Counted from the first letter of the stretch, positions 32,461 to 44,592 are shown. The stretch is DNA of 64,000 bases from Rutpela maculata (GCA_936432065.2 OW386288.2:19022706-19086705); one strand, 5' to 3'. Numbers and translations are program-made. The notes: a model not told the origin generated them from the letters alone.

Positions 32461-33835
32461 GTACATTACTTAATGACAAAAAAAACAATGTACAAATACT
32501 TTTGTTAGGACTATTTCTCATCCCACGTATTTCAAAATATTGGCTCAACCCTGTATAATTCTGGAGTACCATCTTCGAGTAAGGAAGACTTTCCCCGAGT
32601 TCCCTCTAGTGACCGGCTTACATTATCAACGTCAGAATGACATATTTATAAGCACTTCCCTTTTCCGGCCTTTCAGCAAACCTACACGATGTCCAGGTGT
32701 GTTATTGGAGTGACTCTAAGTCCGCGTGTGTGATAATCGGCGATTATTAGTAATTATACACAAAGGTGCGCAACGTTAAGGGCTTGGCCGTCTCTTCCAC
32801 CTTCGCAATTGTTTATATTCTATTACATGGGTTGGTGGGCGAAATAACAATGGTCAGTTTCGTTGATACGGCCGACTAATATATCATTCGGATAACAGAC
32901 AATTTCGCATAAATAAATAAATTACGGGTTTATTGTCTAGATGCATAAACTAGCCGTGGATGTCTACAAGACTTCCTGGGGCAGTACAAAAATATTTATC
33001 GAGCGTTTTACTTGGGTTGTTCGTTTTGATAGATGCAAACAATAATATGTAAAAGGAAAAGGAAGAAATTAAGGTTTAGTCAAGTAGTTAATTTTTGTTA
33101 TAAGTAATTTACCAACAGTGAAGGTGAGTGACATTATTGGAGATTGAAAACAAGGTAAAACCGGTGAAGGAAATATATGCTAAACTTGCTTGATGTCGAA
33201 GAACGTGGAAATCTAGTAACAACTACACCGTGCAAAAAGTTAAAGATATTGTAAAAATCACACTTGAATACTTCTCTGTAAAAACATTTTTCTGTGTACA
33301 TGCTTTGCATGGTTTTTAGATATCCAGAAAAAAAGTTACGCCTCCATTCATCGCATTCTTATTTTTTCTAATTTTCGAATAGATACAGATAATTCTCATT
33401 TTGCAGTTAATTTCTTTGCAATTTGGAACGTAGTTTGTGGAACCAGTGAAGAAATATGGAAGCAAGGCGTCGTCTATCACTACTTGATGGCAATGGGGCC
33501 ACTGGTATGCTTCAAGCTGGCTTCAAGTTATGTAAGTAAGTAAGTAAGTAATTAAGTAAGTAAGTAACTAATATTTAATGTCTATAATTAATTATTTGTG
33601 GCATATTCATCATTTCTTACTTTCTGTAAAAATATTTAAAAATTTTGATGAAAGAGATCCAGACAGAGGCTGGCTATCATACACACTTCTAGTACAAAAT
33701 GTCTCATACCTAAAAATATATAAACTCTAAAAAAATTTTAAATGATAATCTTATAATTAAAAAAATTAAATTGAAATCTGTTAGTGTTTCGGAAAAAAAT
33801 ATTTCTATTTTCATTATCAAGACTTTGACTTCTTA
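32461..33835. other. No gene recognised; (TAAG)n microsatellite
   Basis: A GTAAG-type tetranucleotide run lies at 33533-33568. An ATG-led 25-codon open stretch directly before it (from 33456) followed by GTAAGT could mimic an exon with a splice donor, but the repeat itself supplies the motif, so it is not called. Confidence 0.4.
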
Positions 33836-33978
33836 GGGCGAGTGGTACCAATTAAGTTCAGTCAAGTTAGCTTGATCCAAGATCATGGTTACGATTGTTG
33901 TAACAATCATAACTTTAGCTTTTGATCTTGGATCAAGCTGAATTTGGCTTTAACTTAGTTGGTACAAATTTCCCTAAG
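33836..33978. mobile_element. Palindromic MITE (~143 bp)
   Basis: Left arm starts TTAGGGCGAGTGGTACCAA and right arm ends TTGGTACAAATTTCCCTAA. The arms are inverted relatives along most of their length, including a long match at AGCTTGATCCAAGATCA, with a short centre. No coding. The superfamily is unresolved and no clean TSD is seen. Confidence 0.65.
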
Positions 33979-34189
33979 GATATTAAACATGACAGTTTAT
34001 TATTTAGCTTTATTATTCAGTAGACCACAAGTATATAGTATATAATAAGTCAATTCAAAGCGGGTAGTAAAAAATAATAGTACATTACAATACAGACACT
34101 GCTCATAATTTGGAATGATAAAATGACAACATCACTTTGAAGTTTGTAATATTACTTAATCTATAAACAAAGTGAACATAATTTTTTCG

Positions 34190-34595
34190 ACAAAAGACCT
34201 TCTCAAAATCTTGTTGCGTTTACCTGTTCAATTGATTTATGTTTCACTTATAACAGATAAATTTCGTCGATTGGACAGCTTTTGGGTGTGAAGTTATCGA
34301 ACAAAGTTTTAGATGCATTTAAATATAATGTATCTGCTTTAAATCACGTCATAAACTATTAATCATAATTTGCATTTCTCGTACATCTTTCTTTGTCAAG
34401 CGAGCGCAGGGCAGTGTGTTGTCATAGGCAAACATTGTCAAATTAGTATGAGAGAACAGTTCTGATAGATCGTTCACGAATATTAAAACTGATAGTGGCC
34501 TCAATATAAATCCCTGCGGCACACTTATTGCGATACTTATTTTTTATTTATCTCCACTGCTTGATATTGATCAGATAAATACGAATGTTGTTACA
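34190..34595 (-). pseudogene. Non-LTR reverse transcriptase fragment
   Basis: Minus-strand translation gives SVPQGFILRPLSVLIFVNDL (family: GVPQGSILGPLLFLIFVNDL), then NLTMFAYDNTL (family: MFADDTTL; the catalytic pair reads YD), then REMQIMINSL. Stops follow. About 130 codons of Jockey/CR1-type RT remain, catalytically dead. Confidence 0.65.
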
Positions 34596-35575
34596 GAATT
34601 AGCCAAAGTGTCATTAGTGGACTTGGAATTAGTTTTTTGAAACTTATTCTGTACAAAAAGGGCCCAAAAATGATCGACCCCGGTGTATAACACCGTGACA
34701 AGATCATTATTTTCGATTTAAAATAAGAGGGGCATCTTACCCTCTATGCTTCTCAAGTAAGATGTATCTTTCGTGAAGCGCATAGGATTACAGTAAGTGT
34801 CCATTGGAGAGAGATGCACCTCCTGGGCACCTCCAACACCAGGCCTCTTAAAACTAGGAAAAGGCAGGAATATATTTGCCAATGTTTAAGAATATTCAGA
34901 AGATTGTTGTTCTTTAGAACCTCTCCGTCAGGGTTGGCGGATGTACTTAGCGAAACCTCACACGATGAGAGTAAATACGTTCGGGAGAGAGAATCATGCC
35001 TTTCGGGTTTTCCTCCCTCGTTAGTTCAGATGTTCAATAGATGTTAGGAGAAGATATGTAAGAAAATTGCCCCAAACGTATCATCTTTACTTGATGTAAA
35101 TTTGTCATAAGAGAAACATACATACAAATTGAAAAGCTCCTCTTTTTATGAGTTTTATGAAGTCTGTTAAAAATATGGACCCGTAGGCCCCAAGGAGATA
35201 AAAGTACTGACCCCAATGTCTAAGCTTTATAGAAGCAGTAACTTGATGTCAGTAGGTTTATGTGTTATGGAAGGAATTAGTTGAAAAAATGTTCAAAAAT
35301 TGGAACCCAGAGGTCTAATGGACTATTAGTGACACTATACAGCACATTTGAAAATTCTACATTTAGAATGAGGGGGGGCTCAATGGAAAAGTTGAATAGC
35401 AGCCTGAGACCTGCTCAGTTACTATTATTTGACGGTGTTATGTCTTCATTATCAGTCTATCGATCTACGACTTAACGTTATTTATTTATTTATTTATTGA
35501 GTCTGTGACTTAAATATTCCTTTCTTCTGTCTAAGACTTACGGTGTTATAAAACAGTAAATGTCCAATCACTACG
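34596..35575. other. No gene recognised; (TTTA)n tract
   Basis: Short unassigned ORFs only. TTTATTTATTTATTTA lies at 35479-35498. Confidence 0.4.
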
Positions 35576-35579
35576 CAAT

Positions 35580-36230
35580 CAGGTAGTTTGGCCTGTCAAG
35601 TCGTTCTTCATATCGAGCCCCTTGGTCAAGTTGAGCTGACCCGGAATCATCAAAACTGGAACATAGAATAGGGCTGCAGTTTATTCGTCGATGAGTCTCG
35701 TTTCGGCTTGCACAGTGTTAGCAGATGTAGACAAGTTTGGAATATGTCAAGTGCGATTCAACCCAGACAGAGTATCTTTTAGATGAGACACTGTCATGGT
35801 ATGGGAAGGAATATCTGTCAGAAGACGCACAGATCTGTATACCTGTAGAAGGACTCTGACTGAACAAATGTATGCCAATGATATTATTAATAACATTGTT
35901 ACGACTTATCAACCTGTTATTGGTAAAAATTCTATTTTATTTTAATTGACTTCGTCCCCATCGCACTTAACAGGTATTCAATTTTCTTGAAACTCATAGA
36001 ATTGATAACGATATTTCTCTACCGCGTTCTCTTGACTTGAATCCCATTGTAGGATTTATTGGGCAGGGACTTCAGGCATTAAGCAACTGTCAGATATACT
36101 TCTCATTTTATGGGCAGAAATTCCACAAGATGTACTCGACCACATCGTCAGAACTCAGAAGCATGTCCAGATATATACTTGGAGTAATTACAGAAGGGAC
36201 TAGTTTAGGACATTGTCAGAGTAGTTGATC
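35580..36230 (+). pseudogene. Tc1-like transposase remnant (catalytic half)
   Basis: Shifting frames give VDESRFGLHSV (first catalytic D), DTVMVWEGISVRRRTDLY, TEQMYANDIINN and IVTTYQPVIG, then FLETHRIDNDI, LPRSLDLNPI (third catalytic position region) and IGQGLQALSNC. This is the block order of Tc1-like transposases. The block that should hold the second catalytic aspartate is missing or mutated near 35940. Multiple stops. No TIRs identified. A different and older lineage than the element at 25074. Confidence 0.65.
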
Positions 36231-37215
36231 TTTGAACTGACGTCACTAATGTAGGTAGGTAGCAATCAAAGACTATCGTTTGCATATTGGCGTCTCACTC
36301 CCTACAATCGAAGTTCCTGAAATGAATATAAGGATGTATATCTCCCACAGTCTACGACCTACGCACGCTCGTCCTGCTCATTAGATTTGAGAGTAATGGT
36401 AACGTGTACGTCTAGACTACATAGAAGCGCATCGGTCTCATGATTCAATTGTCAGTGGCGCACGTATTGTTTGTACTTTGTAACGCAATTAATTCATTAT
36501 ACTTGAATTCGCAAGTTCTAAACCTGGTTTGGTTTTTTGTTCTACCAATCTGATTCTTTATGTCTAGTCTAGTCCAATTTATTATTATTAGTCATTATTG
36601 ATAATATTATTAATTATTATTTTAATAATAGATTTGCTCCATCCGTGGTACGAAATCATTGCCACACTTTAACAAATTAGTTCAGTTAATATAAGATGAT
36701 GACACAATTTCAAAAATCCATTGCTCCGACCATATTAGTTCTTCACGGCTAAGCACTTCTCAAACTAAAATCATTTTTCCTCTTTTTTCCGTAACCAAAT
36801 TATGCAAGAAGGTTAATAAAGGAGTTGTTAATCCTCTTCAAAATGGATATTTATTTTTAGTCCAATATTTTCATGAAAATATGAAATATCCTTAAATGTT
36901 TATGCACAGTGTGTATATACCGTACCAAGCCACCAATCATCAAAGAGGAAAACACAAACTCAATTAAAAAGCTGAGAAACAAATATAATTTAGTTAATTG
37001 AACAAACAAATGAATTTTACAAGAGACGCTAATAACAATAATAATGTATAACATCACAATTTGTATCTAATACAAAATTATTAGCGAGTGTATTTTTCTG
37101 GTTCAACAAATTAATATTAGTATGTCACATAAAAAATAAATGATGTAAAGCAAATTAATGAATGATTTTCATGTGATTTTCTCGAAAACTGCAAATCGTA
37201 AAAAAATATTAATAG
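36231..37215. other. No gene recognised
   Basis: AT-rich, including a TATTATTATTA-type stretch near 36580-36625. No supported feature. Confidence 0.4.
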
Positions 37216-37217
37216 TA

Positions 37218-39105
37218 CAGTCACTGAAGGTTTTCACCTCCGATTTCGTTGAACCTCCATAGATTTTCATGAAAATTTGTGAGTAGTTAGAGGATACCTC
37301 AAGAAACAAAAGTGACATAGTGCCAACTTGCGCTTTTACCCTGGGGGTGGATGCCACCCCTTCTCGGGGGTGGAAATTATTTTATGAAAAATAACCCCAG
37401 AAATCGATAGAGGGACCAATTCTAAGCAAAATTTGTTATATAAAGTTATTAAAATAAATCATTACTTTTTGAGTTATTAAAGAAAAAAATGCATGTTTTT
37501 TTCATAAATAACTCAAAAACTATAAGTTTTTACAAAAAAGTTATCATTACCAAAATTGAAGCTAATAAAAAAACGAATAAATTCCTTCCTTAAGAAACCT
37601 CTTAATATTAATTCAAAGTGAGCTATAGGTAATTGAATGTATATTTTTTTTTGGCGAGTCCTCAAATCTAAGTATTCAAGCTTAAATAACGGGAAAACGA
37701 TGCATTTTATAAAATATACTTACTTAGAAGAAGTTGATAGCATCAAAATTAAGCAAGTTATGATGAAAATAAGAATTTTTTAGGAAAAAGTGAAAAATAA
37801 AACCTACGCCATTTCCACAAAAATTAAAATTTATAGTAATCCCTATAAGACTTTCTTTATTTTAGCATAAGTAATGACTTTAAAAATTTTGACCGGTTTA
37901 GAATGCATATTTTTGAAAAAAAATATGATTTAAAATAATCAGAATTTTTCAAATTTTCGTAAATTTCATTTTCTTTTGATAATAACTCCAAAAATACTCG
38001 ATATACGTAAAAAATAATAGAGAACGAAATTTGAGTTTTTTTTTAACAAAGATTTTAATTTTTTTTTATTTTTGTAGGATAAAGAATAACCGAGATAGAA
38101 ACGTTTAAAGCCTAAATTTTACTGCGAGAACCATGTAACCGGGGCCCTTTAACCTTTTATCTTTTAAAAAATAAGGGTTCTAAAAGATTAAATTTAATAC
38201 GATCTTATAGCCCGTGAAATAACTTTTCAAATGGTTTTTGGATGAACCTGATATCATAAAAATTAACGGAGTTATTGTAAAAAAACCAATAACATTTTTT
38301 TGGAAAAATTTTTTGGGCACATAAGCACTGAAAAAATTATTTCCAACGTTAAATTATGCTTTTTCATCAATTTGTGCACGAAGGGTAGTTTGGGGAATGT
38401 GGAAAGAATAATATTAATAAAGTTTGAAATATATTAATAAAGTTTATCATAAGTAATAAAAAAGATTCTAAATAATTAAAGCTATTAAAGCTGATAAAAA
38501 GAATTCCATTATTTTTATGAGAAGTGGTAGTTTTTAAGGGTGGAAAATTTCGCAATAAATAAATAATTACTTTAATACTCAGTAAATGAGATTTCAATTC
38601 AGTAATGTATTATTCAAATGATTAAAGTTTCTTGAAACCAATTTTTTCAATGATTCTGCATTAAGGAGGTAGTTTTTAAGGGTTGAAATTTCACAGTAAA
38701 CTAAAAATTATATCATAAACAATAAACAAACCGTTTGTGTAATGTTAATATGCGATTTCATATTTCAGAAATACAAAAAATGATTTTTTCTGATTTTCGA
38801 TTTGAGGGATGGTTGCTAAAAGGGTTGAAAAATTAATTAAAATCATAAATCATGCATATAAGTGTTGAAAAATATTTCTTTTATCTAATTAAACGAGATT
38901 ACTTACGCCAGAATGCTTAAATCTGCATTTTTTCCCGTTTTTAACAAAAGGGGTGGATTTCACCCCTAAAATGCAAAAAGCGCAAGTCGAGCATATGTCA
39001 CTTTTGAAGTTGAGGGTAAAATATACTCAATCCCAAATTTTCATGCAAATCGATGGAGGTTCACCGAAATTGGAGGTAATAGTTGATTTTTACCTTCATT
39101 CACTG
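37218..39105. mobile_element. TA-flanked non-autonomous TIR element (1888 bp)
   Basis: About 160-bp inverted ends: the left (37218-37375) and the right (38945-39105) share CACTGAAGGT/GAATGAAGGT, GAACCTCCAT-GATTT-CATGAAAATTTG, AAAAGTGACATA, ACTTGCGCTTTT and GGGTGGAT-CCACCCC. TA dinucleotides (37216-37217, 39106-39107) flank CAGT termini, fitting the Tc1/mariner superfamily. The interior is very AT-rich and full of AATAACTCAAAAACTA-like words, with no transposase. Confidence 0.7.
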
Positions 39106-39107
39106 TA

Positions 39108-40210
39108 TTATAAATGTTGCCTCCATCCTTTATCACTGTTTCTTCTCAAAATACTTGGTACATGTTTCGACAAATAAAACAAGTTTCCCGTTTGCTATAT
39201 TTATCCCTCCAAATTCTGACATTTTGTCGACGTAACCTTACATACTTTCTAGACTTTCTACAAATTCGACCTTCGTATTGACATATTTTATTAATAAATA
39301 TGTAAAAAAATTTAAGTCCAATTTATTGTACCGTTTTTGATTTAGAGCAAATTAAACGAAAAAGTTATTTTATTTTTAATGATTTATTCAATAAACGTCA
39401 ATAGACGCGTAGGTTTTAAAACCCACTTCCTGTTGATTGGATGGCGAACGTGCCAAAATACCGAACGATGTGGCGGTTAATGTTTTTTAGTATTTATGAA
39501 AACTACAATGTCAATTTTACAAGATAAGTCACAATTTGTTCTCCAAATCGGATAAAGATATTGATTACAAATCACATAAAATTATCAAGATCACTATCCT
39601 CATAAAGTAACACGATATTCAATAAGGTATTTGTATCTATTTGCAACTATCTTAATGAAATCAACAGACAACAGAAATAAATAAGGTTAAATTAAAGATT
39701 ATAACGGATTCGGTTTGAGTGATGGCCAAGCCCAGTGTAATGCTCTCTTGTCCAATGCGGTGTGGTCAACTCGCATATCATATCGTGATCAATTTGGAAG
39801 ATGAAGAGTCTCCAACAGAGACCAGATGACGAGGCACATTCAATCTCGTTAGTATTTAAGGTGTGGAACGTCCCTAAGACAGTTACATAGCTCGATTCAC
39901 AAGGAAAGAAAACACAATGACATTTAATCTTTAATTCTAAAGTATAAATGTCACAATATTATTATCCAGTCAAACACGAGACCTACATTTATGGTATAAT
40001 GTGTCAATACTCATCTTTATTGATGTCTGCTTGTAACAGTAGCTGCTCCACCATCATGGAATACCTAAACACATCTCCTCGTGATATATACATAGTAGTA
40101 CAGTAAGCAGAGGTAAAAAAATATATAAAATTTAGGAACAATTTCATATGTAATGTAATAGGCGAGTCTGCCTGGGATTTTTTCCAAAAATGTTCACTTA
40201 TAATATCACA
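39108..40210. other. No gene recognised
   Basis: AT-rich sequence between two mobile elements. Short ORFs only. Confidence 0.4.
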
Positions 40211-40212
40211 AG

Positions 40213-40346
40213 AGCTTAAATTATTTCCGAAAATTTTCTTGAGGGCACGAATATTTTGAAAATTATCCCGAGTCGCGAAGCGACGAGGGATAATTTTCTT
40301 AAAATATTCGTGCCCGAAAGAAAATTTCCCGGAATAATTTAAGCTT
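40213..40346. repeat. 134-bp palindrome upstream of the recombinase
   Basis: AGCTTAAATTATTTCC ... GGAATAATTTAAGCTT, with matching inner blocks GGGCACGAATATTTTGAAAA / TTTTCTTAAAATATTCGTGCCC and the centre TCGCGAAGCGA. It would form a near-complete hairpin 230 bp upstream of the ATG. Confidence 0.8.
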
Positions 40347-40578
40347 GCGTGGTATTCGGTAAGAAAATTTCACATCACTTAACACCATAATTTGGAAAAA
40401 AATTATTAATCCAACCTGACATTTTAAATTAATTTCACTGCTTATCAAGTTGGCCAGGGTATTGTTGTTTTTGACATATTATGTTGATTTGTCATTTTTG
40501 TTTAACCGGTTCTGTCACAAAGCTTAATAATTACTAGTTTAAAAGGTCTGTCGTTGAGTTTAATAAGTGTATAGCGAA

Positions 40579-41783
40579 ATGTCGCGATTTGGTAAAAAAA
40601 ATCAACAGGTAATTAGACAAGAAATTCAAAATATAACACCAGATAACAACCTAAAATCAAAATGGAAACAGTTTGTTGAATTTTGTGACGAAAAGTTGTA
40701 TAATATTCATGAGTGTATGAATGTAGTACAGGTGGCTACTATACTGGAGGACTACGCATTTAATATGAAAAAGAAAAATTTTGAAGATTATAAGGAAAGT
40801 GTGGTCAAAGTGATGTGGAACTCTACTGCTAAGCAGTTACAAGAAATTTATTACGAAAAATATAAAATAAAATTTAATCCGTTTTCTGATGTGGAATTTG
40901 CGACCGCCAGAGCTGCACGCGATGCTAAGCGCAAAAAATTACAGAGAGACCCATTAAAAAGAAAAGTGAGTGCTTCAGCCTTAACCAGCAACGAATACAA
41001 AAAAATTATTGAAATGTGGGATGAAAATACTCCAGACGGATTGCAGCGTAAATTTTTTCACATAGTTTCACATGAGCTGGCATCGAGAGGAGGGGAAGGA
41101 TATTCTGCGTGTATCCAATACTTCAAAGAAGAAACTGATAATTTCGGAAACCCAAAAGGTCGGATAGAATATAATCCAATATTCTCCAAAACCACACAAG
41201 GTGGTTCTAAAAAACTGTCGGATAGTAAATGGTTGATTACAAATTTCGATAATCCACAAATGTGTCCGGTTCGTTTATTTCAGAAGTTGATGGAAAAAAG
41301 AGGAAATCTTATTCAGACCGACAGATTATTCTTAACACCAAACCCATACTGGAGTCAACCCAATTCGAAAGGATGGTACAAGAATACCCAGTTGGTAAGA
41401 ACATTGTATCTTCATGGTTTAAATCAGCAGCCTCTGATATAGGAATTGACACTAAAAAAGTAAAAATAACTAATCATTCTGCAAGAGCAACAGCTGTTTC
41501 GAAATTGGCCAAGGAAGGAGTTGGTGAACAACAGCTCATTAAAATTACTGGACACAGTAATAATCAGTCAATCAAACCTTACTTACAATTGGACGTTGAA
41601 CATCATCATCAGATGATTGAATCCATGAGGAGAATTTCATCAAATACTAGCAAGTTTAATCATGATCAGAGCACAATGCAAAATAAAACAGAAATTACCC
41701 AGATTCAACCCACCAATTCAAGCCAGCCCACAAACATTTATAATAATTGTGTTTTTAATATTAATAAAACCTATAATAATTAA
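40579..41783 (+). pseudogene. Crypton-like tyrosine recombinase, one frameshift
   Basis: The ATG at 40579 gives MSRFGKKNQQ. The N-terminal half has a core-binding-like helical region (KWKQFVEFCDEKL). The catalytic domain begins with LTSNEYKKIIEMW and FHIVSHELASRGGEGY (first catalytic Arg). After RCPV-like CPVRLFQKLM, a one-base break near 41382-41392 (ACCCAG) moves the frame, and VGKNIVSSWF, ITNHSARATAVSKL (H-x-x-R box), IKITGHSNNQSI (GH box) and PYLQL (catalytic Tyr) follow in frame 3. About 400 codons including both parts. The domain resembles the DUF3504/Crypton-A type also found in animal KIAA1958/ZMYM-related genes. Full R..HxxR..H..Y set is present. With a single one-base defect it is either recently dead or a sequencing indel. 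Confidence 0.8.
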
Positions 41784-42662
41784 ATTTATTTCGTTATTAT
41801 TTTGCTTATTAGTCGATATCATTAGAGATTTGCCAATGAAGATATTAGTTCAACATGAAATAAATTCTAAAAAAATCATATAGGTATATCCACCATATTT
41901 CGTTAAATAAAAAAAAATTACCAACTTTAGTTACACCAAATGCTAAAACTCAGATGGGTATTAGTTCAGTATATCGCCCTTTCATAGTTTTAGGTTACTA
42001 AAGGTGGTAGAAATGTATTTTTTGTTAAAGTAATCCATAACACTTCTAATTTAAAAAATATAATATTAACATGGTTTGTTGCAGTAGGTGGCCGTGATAT
42101 AGGCGGCCATGCTTTTGACAGATGAAGTTTATATTGGTAAATTACATTAATTTACTGTATAGTAAACCAGCAAACAAAGATATTTTTATGTAAAACATTT
42201 CTTGTAAGCATTTGCGTTAAACAATTTGAGAAAAATGGAATGCTTTGAAAAGTACAATTTATGTAAATACTGCAAAGAGTTGAGTCAAGCGCAAATAGGT
42301 CATCCAAGATTAATATATTTAATGTCCTACAAGTCTGTTATTTTACAATAACCACCCCATTTTGAGATACATTAAATGAAAAATAACGCCCTAGGGCATT
42401 ATGAATATCTATAACGCCCTAGGGCATTATACAATTATAATACAACCCAAAACAAGCAAATTATGATAGCGTTATTGACAAACAAAATGCGTTGCTATGC
42501 AACGGCGGCGTTTACAAACAATTTTGATTTTTACTCTCTTTTAAATCAAATCGTTCTGAACATAATAGATGTCAAATTAATAAATCGTAAATGTCAAAAA
42601 AAAAAATTCGAATTAAATAACAGACTTGCGGGACATTAAACATTAAACGTTGAAGGCTCCAC
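41784..42662. repeat. Downstream flank with two tandem 20-bp palindromes
   Basis: ATAACGCCCTAGGGCATTAT occurs at 42383-42402 and 42411-42430, each a near-perfect palindrome around CCCTAGGG. A 38-codon ORF at 42236-42352 with CKYC is too short to support. Confidence 0.6.
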
Positions 42663-42770
42663 GGGTGTTATAGGATAATGACGCCCTCGGTCGACGTACA
42701 CTCCCTCGGGCCAGAGGCCCTCGGGATTGTACACTGCCGACCTCGGTGCGTTATTATCCTTATAACACCC
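42663..42770. repeat. 108-bp GC-rich palindrome
   Basis: GGGTGTTATAGGATAATGACG ... CGTTATTATCCTTATAACACCC arms, with inner TCGGGCC/GGCCCTCGGG and GTACA/TGTAC blocks. Much more GC-rich than its surroundings. Probably a fold-back terminus or recombinase-related site (inference). Confidence 0.75.
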
Positions 42771-42799
42771 TTGGTACCTTAATAACTATAACGAATTTA

Positions 42800-43060
42800 A
42801 TGGAAGATTGCGATCAGGAAGCGTTAGAGTCGAATGGTTTGTTTACGAAAATCCTGCTGCAGATGTCAAGTAAATATGGCCTTTTGCGTAAAATAGATTT
42901 GAACAAAATTGTTTCAAAATATTACATATATGTCTTAAAACGCAGACATCTAATTAATTCGTCACCTTCCTATTCACCATTAAGAAGAGAGGATGGGTTA
43001 GAATTCAAGCAACATTTAAATCTTACTATGTTTGTACATCCTACGTTTTTTGAATTATAA
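42800..43060 (+). CDS. Hypothetical small protein downstream of a palindrome
   Basis: The ATG at 42800 opens 86 codons (MEDCDQEALESNG ...) ending at 43060, 30 bp after the GC-rich palindrome. Composition is normal for a soluble charged protein (KYGLLRKIDL, YIYVLKRRHLI). No family recognised. It could be a second gene of the Crypton-like element, a fragment of one, or chance. Confidence 0.25.
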   Translation: MEDCDQEALESNGLFTKILLQMSSKYGLLRKIDLNKIVSKYYIYVLKRRHLINSSPSYSPLRREDGLEFKQHLNLTMFVHPTFFEL

Positions 43061-43354
43061 ATTGTTAATGCATAATAATTTAACAAATTTGTGTTTTCTG
43101 TTTAATGAAACTTTATAGCGAATAATAAATAATAATGTTAATTCAGAAATTTTGCATTATTCACAGGTATATCTACATTATTTAATGGTTGCAGATCATA
43201 TGTTTACCTTTTCAACTGTCAAAAAATTTTCACTTAAATATCGTGGCGCCTCGAAAAAATTTCCGGAAATTTTTTTAATTGCCATGGTAACTAGTCAAAA
43301 TTAAGGTATCTTATTGGTTAAAAAGTAGAGGTGTGAAATTTTCTATACCATTTG

Positions 43355-43933
43355 AATTTTTTTTTCGTCAAATTTGCTTTTTCGTGCAATAAAATATTTC
43401 CTATAATAAAATATTTTTTAAATTGTAAAAAACGCTGTAAATAATTATTTATTCTTGAGAACTTCATTAAATCCGTAACTCTCGAGCTGATGCTGTACAC
43501 CTGCTTTGTATGCTCTACATTTCTTATAGTCGAAATAATGCCATTAAAATTGTTAAATCTTTTGATTATTTCTCATTTACAAATAACAAAGTGTGTGTTT
43601 TTTTCATGAAACGTGAACTTTTTTTCATTATAAGAAAAAAGACTAAGAAAAATTTGTTGCCTTTTTTTTGGTCTTTTTTCGACAGGCACCCCTCTCAAAT
43701 AAAGTAAAACAAGCCTTCTCTTTCACAAAAAGTAGTAAAAAAAACAAAAACTACTGACAAACCCTCGTTGGACAAGAACAATCATATGTTTGTTCCAAGA
43801 TAGCCATTTATTTAATGAAAATTGCAAAAAAGAATTATTTACGTTTTTAAAAATTTCTCAGAAAGTAAAAAGATTTATTATCATAAAAAATACTTGGTTA
43901 CATGAAAAAAAAGCAAATTTGACGAAAAAAATT
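43355..43933. repeat. Fold-back element (~120-bp arms)
   Basis: 43355-43475 and 43805-43933 are inverted relatives: TTTTTTTCGTCAAATTTGC at the ends, TAAATAATTATTTATTC/TAAATAATTCTTTTTTGC further in, then CATTAAAT. The spacer is AT-rich and non-coding. Confidence 0.6.
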
Positions 43934-43990
43934 TGCCCACACCGAGGATCGAACCCGCCACCCCATTGCGAAATCTTACTATTTTCAGTT
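43930..43990 (-). ncRNA. tRNA-like B-box fragment (SINE or tRNA relic)
   Basis: On the minus strand GGTGGCGGGTTCGATCCTCGG contains GGTTCGATCC, a match to the RNA polymerase III B-box and a plausible T-arm. No A-box or acceptor stem could be found upstream, so this is not a tRNA gene. Possibly the head of a tRNA-derived SINE. Confidence 0.4.
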
Positions 43991-44507
43991 GCGGAAGATA
44001 TTTTTTTAAGGGTCAAAAACGCGTATAATTCTTCAGGGATTGAATATTTTTTGTAGAACTTTTTGTGGTTGATGGAAAGACTTGTTAACTTTCATTTGCA
44101 CTAAACCTCGTGTCAAAAAAGTCGTTAATAAACAAATTAGAGCTTCTAACGCAATATCATTTATATTTCCGGTACCGGTAATCCCATCAACTTCTTTCTA
44201 GTCTCAAAATTTTCCTTTTTCCAAGCACTTTCATATGCACAAAATCCCATTTCGATACGCTTACCCAGAGCCGAGATATTCCATTTGTTTATTTGCAAAA
44301 TTAATTTAAACTTTAAATAAACAAAAACAAAAAGTTGCATTCGTGCAGACTTCTATGGGGATTATGCCCGACATCAATATTTATCATTTAAAGTTGGTTT
44401 GAAGGCTCGTCTGTATACTACTCCGAGGGCACTGCAGCCTTCTGGCTTATTGTGCTCATCCTGTATTGCCCGTAAGGTGTTCTTACTAGAATTTCTAGCA
44501 ACTGTTT

Positions 44508-44592
44508 CGCTGCGCGGTGCCCCTTAGATAGTCTGACCACCATCACCCATCCAAGTCCTCACCGCGCGCGACGTTGCTGCACTTCGGTGATC
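44508..44592 (-). pseudogene. 5S rRNA-derived fragment (3' part)
   Basis: Minus strand reads GATCACCGAAGTGCAGCAACG, then TCGCGCGCGGTGAGGACTTG and GATGGGTGA, closely following the central and 3' region of animal 5S rRNA, including the internal promoter (A box, intermediate element and C box, TTGGATGGGTGA). Past that the match fades (CACCGCGCAG). The 5' third of 5S is absent. Either a 5S pseudogene or the head of a 5S-derived SINE (SINE3 type). rRNA function is excluded by the truncation. Confidence 0.65.

Larger units (their letters stand above)
40213..43350 (+). mobile_element. Crypton-like tyrosine-recombinase region with long palindromes
   Basis: Contains a tyrosine recombinase gene (40579-41783) between two long palindromes (40213-40346 and 42663-42770), plus two tandem 20-bp palindromes at 42383-42402 and 42411-42430. 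Sequence around 43225-43350 is weakly related, in inverted orientation, to 40213-40380 (AATTTCCGGAAATT, AGAAAATTTCACA), suggesting possible outer ends. Cryptons normally lack TIRs, so the limits are provisional. Confidence 0.5.

Noticed and set aside
33456..33540. Possible first exon ending at GTAAGT
   Set aside because: The donor-like motif is part of a (TAAG)n microsatellite.
43930..43990. tRNA gene on the minus strand
   Set aside because: Only the B-box/T-arm matches; no A-box, anticodon arm or acceptor stem.
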